Origin: Anaerolineaceae bacterium
GTDB taxonomy: Bacteria; Chloroflexota; Anaerolineae; Aggregatilineales; Phototrophicaceae
Direction of reading: 5' to 3'
Assembly: GCA_028818375.1 (NCBI GenBank)
Contig: JAPPOB010000010.1
Span: forward strand, 1,116,001 to 1,180,000
Length of the DNA: 64,000 nucleotides
Of this stretch, positions 18,311-27,131 are shown piece after piece (position 1 is the stretch's first letter; each line of letters begins with the position of its first letter). The notes under the pieces are model-generated. The model made no database searches, was not told where the DNA came from, and saw nothing but the letters and a program-made list of their open reading frames with translations. The position numbers and the translations under genes are program-made.

Positions 18311-19383
18311 ATCGTGTTGGGGTCGACGATGTAACGCCACCAGTTGAGCGCTACGCCGTCACATGCGCCTTCCACGTGCGGCAAATGCCGCATCCACCAG
18401 AGGTAGTAAAGCCGCGCAACGCCGCTCCATTCGCTGCTGCTCATCGGGCGGAAGCGATTGCCAGTCAGGAAAGGGAAGTGGTACCAGTCGTCGGCATTGC
18501 TCAGCACAACCCGGGAGCTTGATCTGTCATAGTCCCGTTCGGCATTGGGCGGAAAGTGGATGTTGCCCACTTCCGCCTGCCCGGGGTGTGAGGCCTCGCG
18601 CCGTATGAAGCGCTTCCACAGGTTGTCCTGGTCGCCAAAGCGACTGTGGACAGTGTTCAAATGGCCTTCGGCCCGGTGGCCGTAGCTGTGCAGCATCTCG
18701 GTCAGGGTGCGCTCAAGATTGTAAGCCATAAACACGAAGCGCTTTCCCGCATGATCCGTGCCCCCTACGGGCGGGGCATTGGAGTTGGATGCGCCCGGAC
18801 CCGCCATCACGGCCTCCCAGTTGCCGTCATAAGGTGGGCCAATGTGCCAGACTTCGTCGACCTGGCCGGATCGGACGCGCTCGAGGATGTTGTGATCGGC
18901 AAAAAAGGCATGGTGGTTGATGTGCCAGGGCAAATGCCTGTTTCGCGTCCGCACCGTTTCAATGTAGCTGTGCTCGTCGTAGCGGAAGCCATCCACCTTG
19001 ACCGGCCAGCGGGCAAAGTCATCGACCAGGACCCTTTCCGCGATCATGTAGTTGACGTAGCCGAAACTGGCGTGGCGCAGGTCCCGGATGTGATTGGCGA
19101 CCAGCCAGTCCGGGTCGTTCCAGCCGAAGAACTGTCGCACCGTGACGTTGCCGTAGCTGGGCAGGCGGGGATTGTTGACAATGACCAGAAGCTTGCGGGT
19201 CACGGGCGCCGGTCGCAGGGCCGGGTCCGGATTGGGGCCGTAGTTGGGTCGCCTGGTGCTCTGCGCCAGATGCGAAGACGCTCCTGACCCGGCAAGACCC
19301 TGCGGCATGCGGGCCAGGGCACGCGTCGCGGCCAGGCCGGGGATGGCCGCGCCCGCCAGTTTCAGAAAGCTTCTTCTGTCCAT
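18307..19383 (-). CDS. Tat-exported protein of unknown function, copy 1
   Basis: A 358-residue protein with a clear twin-arginine signal (MDRRSFLKLAGAAIPGLAA, then ALA), so it is probably exported folded, possibly with a cofactor or metal. No family I can name. Conserved between this and its neighbour at 19604-20677 are MAYN, EMLHSYGHRAEGHLNTVHS, FGDQDNLW, HPGQAEVGNIHFPPN, DDWYHFPFLTGNRFRP and the end NWWRYIVDPNTI. The His/Glu-rich stretch HSYGHRAEGHLNTVHS resembles a metal site and could be catalytic, which is inference only. The ATG at 19383 sits just after AGGGGAT. The gene is convergent with uvrC. The near-identical signal peptide and 3' end of the two copies point to recent tandem duplication or gene conversion. 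Confidence 0.85.
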   Translation of the reverse strand: MDRRSFLKLAGAAIPGLAATRALARMPQGLAGSGASSHLAQSTRRPNYGPNPDPALRPAPVTRKLLVIVNNPRLPSYGNVTVRQFFGWNDPDWLVANHIRDLRHASFGYVNYMIAERVLVDDFARWPVKVDGFRYDEHSYIETVRTRNRHLPWHINHHAFFADHNILERVRSGQVDEVWHIGPPYDGNWEAVMAGPGASNSNAPPVGGTDHAGKRFVFMAYNLERTLTEMLHSYGHRAEGHLNTVHSRFGDQDNLWKRFIRREASHPGQAEVGNIHFPPNAERDYDRSSSRVVLSNADDWYHFPFLTGNRFRPMSSSEWSGVARLYYLWWMRHLPHVEGACDGVALNWWRYIVDPNTI

Positions 19384-19532
19384 ATCCCCTGCCTTCAGGT
19401 CGGTTGCAATTCTGCAAGTTTTCCGTGAACTGCGATCAGATTAACCTGGAATAAAACAGCGGGCAAAAGATGTGCCGGATCCAGCGAGTCGCGCCAGGGC
19501 AGCCTCGGAGCAACGCCCGGAGTTGCGGAGCA

Positions 19533-19569
19533 GCCCGCCCGGACAAGTGGGGCCTCGTCCGGCGCGGGC
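19533..19569 (-). terminator. GC-rich hairpin downstream of the second Tat gene
   Basis: A stem of about 12 pairs with one bulge (left arm 19533-19544, right arm 19557-19569, 12-base loop) lies about 35 bases past the stop of the gene at 19604-20677, in the gap between the two paralogues. No T-run follows on the minus strand, so it may be an mRNA-stabilising or attenuating structure rather than a classical intrinsic terminator. A second weaker hairpin (GCAAC/GTTGC arms, around 19510-19528) is next to it. Confidence 0.35.
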
Positions 19570-19603
19570 CAAGAAGGTGCGTTTGATTGCGGCTGGAAGC
19601 GGA

Positions 19604-20677
19604 CTAGATGGTGTTGGGGTCGACGATGTAGCGCCACCAGTTGAGCGCCACGCCGTCGCATTCGCCGGCGACGTGGGGCAAATGCCGCATCCACCAGAGC
19701 AGGTACAGGCGCCCGTTGTTATTCCACTCGCTGTTGCTGATCGGGCGAAAGCGGTTGCCTGTCAAAAAGGGGAAATGATACCAGTCGTCGCTGTTGCCCT
19801 GTACCACCCGGGCGTTGTGATAGTCGTAGTCCTGCACGCCATTGGGCGGAAAATGGATGTTGCCCACCTCGGCCTGGCCCGGATGGATAAGGTCAAAACG
19901 CGTGAACCTTCGCCACAGGTTGTCCTGGTCGCCAAAGCGACTGTGGACGGTGTTCAAATGGCCTTCGGCCCGGTGGCCGTAGCTGTGCAGCATTTCCTCA
20001 AGTGAACGACTGAAATTGTAGGCCATGATGACAAGGCGGCGCCCGGCATGGTCCGTGCCTCCAACAGGCGGGCCGTTCGAGTTCGAAGCGCCGGGGCCCG
20101 CCATCACCGCCTCAAACATGCCAGTGTAGCCCACGCCGAGATCCCAGACCTCATCGATCTGGCCGGAACTGACGCGTTCGGCAATGCGGTGATCGGCCAT
20201 GTACGCATGATAGTTCACCATCGACGACGGTTCCGTCCTCGTGCGGACGGCTTCCAGATAGGAATGTTCGTTGTGACGAAAGCCATTGTGCAGTATTGGC
20301 CAGCGGGAGAAATCATCATTCACGACTCTATCCGCCACCACGTAGTTCACATAGCCGAAACTGGCGTGGCGCAGGTCCTGAATGTGATTGGCAACCAGCC
20401 AGTCAGGGTCATTCCAACGAAAATGGGAGTTGAGCCTGACATTGCCCTGGCCGGGCAGCCGCGGGTTATTCACGACCACCAGCAACCGGCGCGTAACGGG
20501 TTCCGGCCTCAACGAAGGGGCCGGACTCGGCCCATAGTTGGGTCGCCAGGTGTCCTGCGCCAGGTGCGAAGACGCTCCTGACCCCGCAAGACCCTGCGGC
20601 ATGCGAGCCAGGGCGCGCGTCGCGGCCAGGCCGGGGATGGCCGCGCCGGCAAGTTTGAGGAATTTCCTTCGATCCAT
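19604..20677 (-). CDS. Tat-exported protein of unknown function, copy 2
   Basis: A 357-residue paralogue of the protein at 18307-19383. The signal peptide (MDRRKFLKLAGAAIPGLAA) differs from the other copy at one position, and the mature part is roughly 60-70 percent identical by eye, highest in EMLHSYGHRAEGHLNTVHS and in the C-terminal third. The least conserved part is the middle (about residues 115-175), which could hold specificity. The start is the ATG at 20677 (AGGGA upstream), since translation from further upstream would spoil the signal peptide. It precedes copy 1 on the same strand with a 220-base gap. No enzyme family is recognised. Confidence 0.85.
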   Translation of the reverse strand: MDRRKFLKLAGAAIPGLAATRALARMPQGLAGSGASSHLAQDTWRPNYGPSPAPSLRPEPVTRRLLVVVNNPRLPGQGNVRLNSHFRWNDPDWLVANHIQDLRHASFGYVNYVVADRVVNDDFSRWPILHNGFRHNEHSYLEAVRTRTEPSSMVNYHAYMADHRIAERVSSGQIDEVWDLGVGYTGMFEAVMAGPGASNSNGPPVGGTDHAGRRLVIMAYNFSRSLEEMLHSYGHRAEGHLNTVHSRFGDQDNLWRRFTRFDLIHPGQAEVGNIHFPPNGVQDYDYHNARVVQGNSDDWYHFPFLTGNRFRPISNSEWNNNGRLYLLWWMRHLPHVAGECDGVALNWWRYIVDPNTI

Positions 20678-20747
20678 AGTTTCCCTGATTGCAAACGAGC
20701 GCTTGTGTAACCCTTCTGTGATCCCGGACAAGGATATTCAGGAAGAT

Positions 20748-21878
20748 TTAGGTTTGCAACAAATAGCCCAGACGCAGGGCGGCCCGCTCCAGCAACTGCG
20801 ATGCATCCGTCAGCGCCTCTTCCAGCGCCATCGGACGCGGTATGATCGGCAGGACGGCATGCATGCCCGCCGCATGCAGTTCCGTATCGTGAACCGCCAG
20901 ACCCCCCACCAGCGCCACGGTCGGCACGCCCCGCGCCCGCGCCATGCGCGCCACGCCAATGGGCCCCTTGCCGTGGATGGTCTGCTCGTCCATTTGCCCT
21001 TCACCCGTAATGACCAGATCGGCGTCTGTCAGTGCATTCTCAAAACCGCTGTGCGCCAGCACCAGCTCGATACCCGGCTGCAGTTCGGCGTTGAGGAAAG
21101 CCATCATGCCGGCGGCAAAGGCGCCCGCCGCGCCGCCGCCCGGCGCCTGGCGCAGGTCACGGCCGGTCTGCTCGTGAATCAGCGCGAAAAAGTGGGACAA
21201 CTGCGCTTCGAGGATTTCGACCTGCTGCGCGTCAGCGCCCTTTTGCGGCCCAAAGACAGCCGCTGCGCCCTGCTCCCCCAGCGTCGGATTGTCGACGTCC
21301 GTGGCCAGTAGCAGAGAGGTGTCGCGCCAGCGCGGGTCCAGGCCCCCGGCATCAACGCGGGTTAACCGGCCCAGTTGCGCCCCGCCCGAACCGATGGCCT
21401 CGCCCCGCGCATCCAGCAATTGCACGCCAAGTGCCTGCAAACAGCCGGCGCCGCCATCCACCGTGGCGCTGCCGCCCAGCCCCAGAATGACGCGCGTCGC
21501 GCCCGCTTCCAGCGCCGCCGCCAGCAACTGGCCCGTGCCGAATGTGCTGGCCCGCATTGGGTCCAGTTCGTCCGGGGCCAGCAGTTCCATACCCGAGGCC
21601 AGCGCCATTTCGACCACCGCCGTTTTGCCGTCCGGCAACAAACCCCAGTCAGCCGCTACCGGCGCGCCCAGCGGGCCGCTCACGACCCTGCTGCGGCGTT
21701 CGCCTCCGCCCGCCAGCATGGCGTCCAGCGTACCGTTGCCGCCGTCCGCCACGGGCTTCAGCGCCAGGTCCGCGCCCAGGCCCGATTGTTCCAGACCCCT
21801 GGCGATGGCGGTTGCGGCCTCCTGCGCCGTCAGACTGTTCTTGAAAGCGCCGGGCGCCACGATAATTCGCATGCTCAT
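20748..21878 (-). CDS. Glycerate kinase (GlxK/GarK type)
   Basis: ATP-dependent kinase that phosphorylates D-glycerate to 2- or 3-phosphoglycerate, feeding photorespiratory-like or sugar-acid breakdown into glycolysis. The 376-residue protein has the family motifs IVAPGAFKNSLTAQEAA, VADGGNGTLDAML, LGLGGSATVDGGAGCLQALG, DVDNPTLGEQGAAAVFGPQK, APGGGAAGAFAAG and TGEGQMDEQTIHGKGPIGVA. The start chosen is the ATG at 21878, preceded by GGGAGGGGAGCGG; an ATG two codons later is possible. It is divergent from the KDPG-aldolase gene, with which it may share a control region. Which carbon is phosphorylated cannot be told from sequence. Confidence 0.93.
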   Translation of the reverse strand: MSMRIIVAPGAFKNSLTAQEAATAIARGLEQSGLGADLALKPVADGGNGTLDAMLAGGGERRSRVVSGPLGAPVAADWGLLPDGKTAVVEMALASGMELLAPDELDPMRASTFGTGQLLAAALEAGATRVILGLGGSATVDGGAGCLQALGVQLLDARGEAIGSGGAQLGRLTRVDAGGLDPRWRDTSLLLATDVDNPTLGEQGAAAVFGPQKGADAQQVEILEAQLSHFFALIHEQTGRDLRQAPGGGAAGAFAAGMMAFLNAELQPGIELVLAHSGFENALTDADLVITGEGQMDEQTIHGKGPIGVARMARARGVPTVALVGGLAVHDTELHAAGMHAVLPIIPRPMALEEALTDASQLLERAALRLGYLLQT

Positions 21879-21971
21879 GTCCGCTCCCCTCCCGTCGTCC
21901 GAGTATGCCAAATCCCGTGGCCGGGGGGTATACTGCCGGAATCACGTTAATGAACGCTGTGAGGGTCGCCT

Positions 21972-22613
21972 GTGAACGCAGTCCTTGACGAACTGCTGCA
22001 ACGCAAGTTGCTGGCCGGCATGCGCGGTCACTTTCCACCGGACCTGGCCCTGCCCCTCTGCGCCGCGCTGGTGGAGGAAGGCATCAACATCTTCGAGTTC
22101 ACCCTGAATTCCACCGAACCGGTCGCTGCGATGCAGGCCGTCAAAGCGGAACTGGGCCCCAAAGTCTTCTGCGGCATGGGCACGGTGCTCAGCGCCGACG
22201 ACGCCCGTCAGATCATCGACGCCGGCGCTGATTTCATCGTCTCGCCGGCCTTTCAGCCGGAGGTTGTGCAGGTCGCGCTGGACGCCGACCTGCTGGTCGC
22301 GCCCGGCGTGATGACCCCCAGCGAGTGCGTGCAGGCCTGGGACATGGGCGTCGACCTGCTCAAGTTCTTTCCCGCCGGCCCGCTCGGTCTGGACTTTTTC
22401 CGCGCCCTGCGCGGGCCGCTGCGTCACATGCGTTTCCTCGCCAACGGCAATATCACCCCGGATAACCTGCCGGGCTTTCTGGACGCCGGAGCAGCCTGTT
22501 CCGGTCTCTCTGGCTGGCTGACCGGCGACGGAAGCCGGCCCCTGCACGAGATTCGCGCGCGCGCCCGGCAGTTGATGGCGGCCTTGCAGCGGCAATCAGC
22601 CCTTGCAAGCTGA
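21972..22613 (+). CDS. KDPG/KHG-family aldolase
   Basis: Class I aldolase that cleaves 2-keto-3-deoxy-6-phosphogluconate (or a related keto-deoxy acid) to pyruvate plus an aldehyde, as in the Entner-Doudoroff route. The 213-residue protein has the catalytic Glu in FEFTLNS (E42), GMGTVLSADDARQIIDAGAD, the PGVMTPSE loop and the Schiff-base lysine in LLKFFPAG (K131), close to the E45/K133 positions of the family. The phosphate loop usually reading PTGG is ANGN here, so the substrate may differ from standard KDPG. It starts at a GTG with GAGGG upstream. It opens the operon that continues with proB, proA and a lipid kinase, an uncommon partnership. Confidence 0.88.
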   Translation: MNAVLDELLQRKLLAGMRGHFPPDLALPLCAALVEEGINIFEFTLNSTEPVAAMQAVKAELGPKVFCGMGTVLSADDARQIIDAGADFIVSPAFQPEVVQVALDADLLVAPGVMTPSECVQAWDMGVDLLKFFPAGPLGLDFFRALRGPLRHMRFLANGNITPDNLPGFLDAGAACSGLSGWLTGDGSRPLHEIRARARQLMAALQRQSALAS

Positions 22614-22617
22614 AGGC

Positions 22618-23745
22618 GTGACCCCCGCAGGGCATGGCGCTTCCACGCCGCTGCGCCTGGTCATCAAACTGGGCAGCAGCGTGCTCACCAGCGGCACGCG
22701 CCGGCTGGACCGCGCCTGCATGCTCAATCTGGTGCAGCAGATCGCGCAGTTGCAACGACAGGGGCACGAAACCGTCGTGGTGACCTCCGGCGCGCAGGCG
22801 GCCGGTCGCGAAATCCTCGGTTTCCCCGAACTGGAACGCTCCCTGCCCTCGCGCCAGATGCTGGCCGCCGTCGGCCAGGGACGCCTGATGCAGATTTACA
22901 GCGAACTTTTCGCCGACCACGACATCATCGTCGGCCAGGTGCTGCTGACGCGCAGCGACCTCAACCACCGCACGCGCTATCTCAACGCCCGCGATACCCT
23001 GCTGACCATGATCGACCAGGGCATCGTGCCGGTCGTCAACGAAAACGACACCACCGCCGTGGAAGAGATCCGCGTCGGCGACAACGACAACATTTCCGCG
23101 CTCGTCGCCAATCTGCTGGAGGCGGACCTGCTCATTCTGTTGACGGACCAGGCCGGCATGTTCACCGCCGACCCGCGTCGCGACCAGGACGCCAGTCTCA
23201 TCCAGCAACTGGAACGCGTCGACGACTCCGCCCTGGCGATGGCCGGCGGAGCCGGCAGCAGCGAGGGCACCGGCGGCATGGCCACCAAGTTGCAGGCCGC
23301 GCGTCTGGCCAGCAACAGCGGCGTCAGCACCGTGATCGCCCGCGGTCTGGAGACAGACGTCATGCAGCGCATCCTGCAGGGCGGGAACGTGGGCACGCGC
23401 ATTCCCGCCAGCGTCGACTCCCTGCAAAGCCGCAAGCGCTGGCTGCTGGCCGAGGTTCCGCGTGGCATTCTGCACGTTGACGCCGGCGCAGTCCACGTGC
23501 TGCGCAACGGCGGCGCCAGCCTGCTGCCGGTTGGCGTGACCCGCGTCGAGCGGGAGTTTCGGCGCGGCGAAGTGGTGCAGGTGCAGGGGCCGGATGGCAG
23601 CGACATCGCGCGCGGCCTCAGCAGCTACGACAGCGCGGAGCTGCGCAGTCTTTGCGGCCAGCGCTCCAGCCGCATCGGCGCCATTTTGGGCTACAGTTAC
23701 GGAGACGCCGCGATCCACCGCAACAACCTCGTCCTTTCCACCTGA
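22618..23745 (+). CDS. proB: Glutamate 5-kinase
   Basis: Phosphorylates glutamate to gamma-glutamyl phosphate, the first step of proline synthesis, and is usually feedback-inhibited by proline. The protein has the amino acid kinase fold (VIKLGSSVLTSG, VVTSGAQAAGREIL, VVNENDTTAVEEIRVGDND, LLTDQAGMFTADPR, GTGGMATKLQAARLA) and a C-terminal PUA domain from about residue 280. The start is set at the GTG at 22618, 4 bases after the upstream stop with GAAGG in front; a TTG at 22603 in frame would overlap the upstream gene. It is followed by proA after 15 bases, so the two enzymes of the pathway are made together. Confidence 0.96.
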   Translation: MTPAGHGASTPLRLVIKLGSSVLTSGTRRLDRACMLNLVQQIAQLQRQGHETVVVTSGAQAAGREILGFPELERSLPSRQMLAAVGQGRLMQIYSELFADHDIIVGQVLLTRSDLNHRTRYLNARDTLLTMIDQGIVPVVNENDTTAVEEIRVGDNDNISALVANLLEADLLILLTDQAGMFTADPRRDQDASLIQQLERVDDSALAMAGGAGSSEGTGGMATKLQAARLASNSGVSTVIARGLETDVMQRILQGGNVGTRIPASVDSLQSRKRWLLAEVPRGILHVDAGAVHVLRNGGASLLPVGVTRVEREFRRGEVVQVQGPDGSDIARGLSSYDSAELRSLCGQRSSRIGAILGYSYGDAAIHRNNLVLST

Positions 23746-23760
23746 GACCGGGAGAGCGCC

Positions 23761-25041
23761 ATGATCGAGTCTGTGGCTCGGGAGGCCGTCGACCTGCAGC
23801 AGATGGGCCGCCAGGCGAAGGCGGCGGCGGTCGAGTTGGCGCAGTGCTCGACCACGCAGAAGAACGAGGCCCTGCTGGCCATCGCCGACGCGCTCGCCGC
23901 GGAACGCGCGGAGATCCTCGCCATCAACGCCGGGGATATGGCCGCCGCCCGTGAGGCCGGCGTGGACGAACTGTACATCCGCGACCGGCTCAACCTTGAG
24001 CGGCGCATGGACAGCGTCATCGCCGACCTGCGCAAGGTGGCGCAACTGCCGGACCCGGTCGGCGAACGCTTCGACGAGCGCGAGCCGCGCGAGGGCCTGC
24101 GCGCCTGGAAACAGCGCACGCCCCTCGGCGTGCTGGGCGTCATCTATGAAGCGCGGCCGCAGGTCACCGTGGACGTCGCCGCGCTGGCGCTCAAGACCGG
24201 TAACGCCGTCATTTTGCGCGGCGGGCGCGAAGTGCTGCGCAGCAACATGGCGCTGGTGCGCGTCCTTTCAGGCGCCATGGAAGGCGTGGGACTCCCTGCC
24301 GCCGCTTTCCAGTACATCGCCAGCAGCGATCGTCGTCTGGTGGGCGAACTGCTGCGGATGCATGAATATGTTGACATGATCATCCCGCGGGGCGGCAACG
24401 GCCTGCACACCTTCTGCCGCGAGAACAGCACCATCCCCGTCATCACCGGCGGCATCGGCATTTGCCACCTTTACGTCGAGCCTGGCGCGGACCTGGACGC
24501 CGCCCTGCAGGTCATCCACAACTCCAAGACGGTCAGCCCGGCCGTCTGCAACGCCCTGGACACGCTGCTGGTGCAACGCGCCCTGGCGGCGGAGTTCCTG
24601 CCGCGCGTCCTGGAACACCTGGGCGCGGCCGGCGTGGAATTTCGCGCGGAGCCGCGGGCGCTGGCCTGCGTCGGCGCCGACGAGCGCGTCAGCCCCGCCG
24701 GTCCGGAAGACTTCGACACCGAGTGGTATGCCCTCACGCTGGGGCTGAAGGTCGTTGACTCCCTGGACGAGGCCATCGACCACATCCGCGCGCACAGTAC
24801 GCAGCATTCGGACGGCATCCTGACCCGCGACATGGCCAGCGCCGAACGCTTCTGCAACGAAGTGGACTCGGCGGCGGTCTACGTCAACGCCAGTACGCGT
24901 TTCACCGATGGCAGTGCCCTCGGTCTGGGCGCCGAAATCGCCATCAGCACCCAGAAACTGCACGCCCGCGGCCCCATGGCGCTCACCGAGTTGACGACCT
25001 ACAAGTGGGTGGTCGTAGGCGAGGGCCACGTCCGCCTGTGA
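23761..25041 (+). CDS. proA: Gamma-glutamyl phosphate reductase
   Basis: NADPH-dependent reductase that converts gamma-glutamyl phosphate to glutamate semialdehyde, which cyclises toward proline. The 426-residue aldehyde-dehydrogenase-fold protein shows RTPLGVLGVIYEARPQVTVD, ALALKTGNAVILRGG, DMIIPRGGNGL, the catalytic cysteine C263 in SPAVCNALDTLLV, and AVYVNASTRFTDGSALGLGAE with TQKLHARGPMAL. ATG start with CGGGAGAGC in front. Its stop overlaps the next start (GTGA at 25038-25041). The final proC step is not in this window. Confidence 0.97.
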   Translation: MIESVAREAVDLQQMGRQAKAAAVELAQCSTTQKNEALLAIADALAAERAEILAINAGDMAAAREAGVDELYIRDRLNLERRMDSVIADLRKVAQLPDPVGERFDEREPREGLRAWKQRTPLGVLGVIYEARPQVTVDVAALALKTGNAVILRGGREVLRSNMALVRVLSGAMEGVGLPAAAFQYIASSDRRLVGELLRMHEYVDMIIPRGGNGLHTFCRENSTIPVITGGIGICHLYVEPGADLDAALQVIHNSKTVSPAVCNALDTLLVQRALAAEFLPRVLEHLGAAGVEFRAEPRALACVGADERVSPAGPEDFDTEWYALTLGLKVVDSLDEAIDHIRAHSTQHSDGILTRDMASAERFCNEVDSAAVYVNASTRFTDGSALGLGAEIAISTQKLHARGPMALTELTTYKWVVVGEGHVRL

Positions 25042-25973
25042 GCGCGCCCGCGTTGGTGGTCGTCAACGGCCAGGCCGGCAGCGGTCTGGCTCTGCGCCAG
25101 TGGCCGCAAATCGAGGCGATCCTGGGCGAGGCCCCTGGTGATCTGCAGGTCCTGATGACCCACAGCGTGGCGGAGATGGCGCCGCAGGTGCAGGCCGCCT
25201 GGGAGGCAGGAACCCGCCGTGTCATCGCCGTCGGCGGCGACGGCACGGTCCATCACCTGCTGGAGACGCTGGTGCCGCTCGCCCAACGCGATGCGGACGG
25301 CCCGCCGCTGGAACTGGGCATCCTGCCCGGCGGCACGGGCAACGCCTGGGCGCGCAGCCACGGTCTGCCCCTCTCCCTGACGAAGGCCGCCAGGCAACTC
25401 ATTGGCGCGCGGCCCACCCCGGTGGACCTGCCCGAAGTCACTCTCGACGGCCGGCGTCGTTACTTCCTCAGCATTTCCAGCGCCGGCATCAGCGGCGAGA
25501 TCGCGCAGAAATCGGATGTCCCCGGCAAGCGCCCCTGGTCCTACGCGCAAAACGCCATCGGCAGCCTGCTGCAGCGGCGGCCGCTGACCATGCGCGTCGA
25601 GGTGGACGGCGAACTCTGGGTCGATGGCGAGTACTGGCTGGTGGCCGTCGCCAACTGCAACAGCTTCGGCAGCGGCATGCGCATCGCGCCCGACGCCCGC
25701 GTGGACGATGGCCTCTTCGACATTGTGCTGATCGACGGCGCGTCACGGCGCGAGGTGCTGGTCGCCTTCCCGCGCGTCTACTTCGGCGCCCACACCAGCC
25801 ACCCGCGGGTACACATTCGCCGCGGCTCCGAGGTGCGCGTCAGCGGCGAAAACCTGGGCATGGAGACCGATGGCGTCCCCGGCCTGGCCGACGAACTGCG
25901 CTACTCCCTGCAGCCCGGCGGCCTGCAACTGCTGGTCCATCCGGACGAATTCTGCGCCGCCCGATCCAGCTAG
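25038..25973 (+). CDS. Diacylglycerol/sphingosine kinase-like lipid kinase
   Basis: Member of the DAGK catalytic family (YegS/BmrU type) that phosphorylates a lipid alcohol with ATP. The 311-residue protein has VIAVGGDGTVHHLLE (nucleotide loop), LGILPGGTGNAWARS and a C-terminal beta-sandwich with IAPDARVDDGLFDIVLI and NLGMETDGVP, matching the family domain order. The start is the GTG at 25038, whose bases form the proA stop; a start further upstream would lie entirely inside proA. The lipid substrate is unknown. It is the last gene of the KDPG-aldolase/proline operon and overlaps the convergent rhamnose mutarotase gene by 4 bases. Confidence 0.88.
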   Translation: MSAPALVVVNGQAGSGLALRQWPQIEAILGEAPGDLQVLMTHSVAEMAPQVQAAWEAGTRRVIAVGGDGTVHHLLETLVPLAQRDADGPPLELGILPGGTGNAWARSHGLPLSLTKAARQLIGARPTPVDLPEVTLDGRRRYFLSISSAGISGEIAQKSDVPGKRPWSYAQNAIGSLLQRRPLTMRVEVDGELWVDGEYWLVAVANCNSFGSGMRIAPDARVDDGLFDIVLIDGASRREVLVAFPRVYFGAHTSHPRVHIRRGSEVRVSGENLGMETDGVPGLADELRYSLQPGGLQLLVHPDEFCAARSS

Positions 25974-26290
25974 TCCAGGTGGAAGACTTCCCGCAGGGGC
26001 GCCATGCTTTCGTCGGCGTGGCGCCCGTCGAGAGTCTCGAAGTAGGGCGCCATGTCGTTTTGCCAGCGCTCGTTGACCTCGCGCCTGGCCATGCCGTCCA
26101 GCGCGGCCTGAAAGTCCGGTGTCTCCAGATAGCCGATCAGCAGGCCGTCCTCGCGCAGGAAGAGCGAGTAGTTGTGCCAGCCCGTCTCGCGCAGGGCGTC
26201 CAGCATCTCCGGCCAGACTTCTGCGTGGCGCGCCACGTATTCCTCAAGACGGTCTTCCCGGACCTTGAGCAGAAAGCAGACGCGTTGCAT
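25970..26290 (-). CDS. rhaM: L-rhamnose mutarotase
   Basis: Small (106 residues) ferredoxin-like protein that interconverts alpha and beta L-rhamnose so that the isomerase or kinase can act. It matches the family from start to end: VCFLLKVREDRLEEYVARHA with the conserved His-containing helix, NYSLFLREDGLLIGYLE, an aromatic FQAALDGMA stretch and the terminal LREVFHLD. It is the last gene of the minus-strand operon that begins with a sulfatase-like gene. Together with the alpha-L-rhamnosidase at 39685-42360 it suggests that L-rhamnose or a similar deoxysugar is released and used; no rhamnose isomerase or kinase is in the window. Confidence 0.93.
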   Translation of the reverse strand: MQRVCFLLKVREDRLEEYVARHAEVWPEMLDALRETGWHNYSLFLREDGLLIGYLETPDFQAALDGMARREVNERWQNDMAPYFETLDGRHADESMAPLREVFHLD

Positions 26291-26310
26291 CGTGTTCGCT
26301 CCCCCGCCCC

Positions 26311-27114
26311 TCAGCGGGCGCCCGCCGCCTGCAAACAGGCCTGCATGTGACCGCGGGCCTCGGCGCCGATGATGCAGCAGTTCTCGAGGCTGTGGCCATT
26401 CCTCTTCGTACCGATCACCTCAAGGTTCACCGGGCCGTCGTAGCCATGCTCGTGCAGCACGCGAACATAACCTACCAGGTCGATGTCGCCGCGGCCGTTG
26501 GCCTGATCGACCGGGTCGCCGGGGCCTTGCTGCCGCCCCTTGCAGTCGCGGATGTGGACGTGCTTCACCCGTGAAATGACCGCCGCGATGGCCTCGACCG
26601 GATTCTCGCCGGCGCGGTGGATGTGGGAGGGGTCCATGTCGACGCCGAAGGCCGGCGAGGTGATCGCTTCCATCAGGCGAATCGAGGTCGGCGTGTTGTA
26701 GATCGCCGCGCCCACGTGCGCCTTGATGCATAACAAAACGCCGTAGTGTTCGGCGCGGTCGGCCAGCTTGCCGATCATGTCGACGCTCTGTTGAAAGGTC
26801 TCTTCGTTATCACTTACGCCGCCCGGGCCGCAGTTGACGATGGGAATGCCGATCTCGACGGCGGCCTGGAAGGCCTTTTCCATCAGGTCCAGGTCCTGCC
26901 TGCTTTGTTCCATCGCCGTGACTTCAATGCCGAAGTCCCTGGCCAGCTGGCGAATCTTCGGCGCCGCCTCGCGCCAGTTGTCCAGGTCCAGATGATCGGC
27001 CATCTCCGGTATCGCGCCCAGCTCGATGCCGTCGTAGCCCGCCATGGCCGTGTATTTGAACGCGCTTTCCACGTTCCAGTTGCCGAAAAGTACTGAGTTG
27101 ACTCCCAGTTTCAT
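26311..27114 (-). CDS. Sugar phosphate isomerase/epimerase family protein (TIM barrel)
   Basis: A 267-residue protein of the xylose-isomerase-like TIM-barrel family, which isomerises or epimerises sugars or inositols. It shows MKLGVNSVLFGNW, YDGIELGAIPEM, an aromatic/acidic active-site strand with FGVDMDPSHIHRAGENPVEA, the metal-ligand segment VKHVHIRDCKG and VNLEVIGTKRNGHSLE. The ATG at 27114 (GGGAG upstream) is the natural start; longer readings are antisense to nothing conserved. It is 17 bases downstream of a Gfo/Idh dehydrogenase, so the pair may oxidise and isomerise the same sugar. The exact substrate is not predictable. Confidence 0.9.
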   Translation of the reverse strand: MKLGVNSVLFGNWNVESAFKYTAMAGYDGIELGAIPEMADHLDLDNWREAAPKIRQLARDFGIEVTAMEQSRQDLDLMEKAFQAAVEIGIPIVNCGPGGVSDNEETFQQSVDMIGKLADRAEHYGVLLCIKAHVGAAIYNTPTSIRLMEAITSPAFGVDMDPSHIHRAGENPVEAIAAVISRVKHVHIRDCKGRQQGPGDPVDQANGRGDIDLVGYVRVLHEHGYDGPVNLEVIGTKRNGHSLENCCIIGAEARGHMQACLQAAGAR

Positions 27115-27131
27115 GCCGTCTCCCTGTCCTG

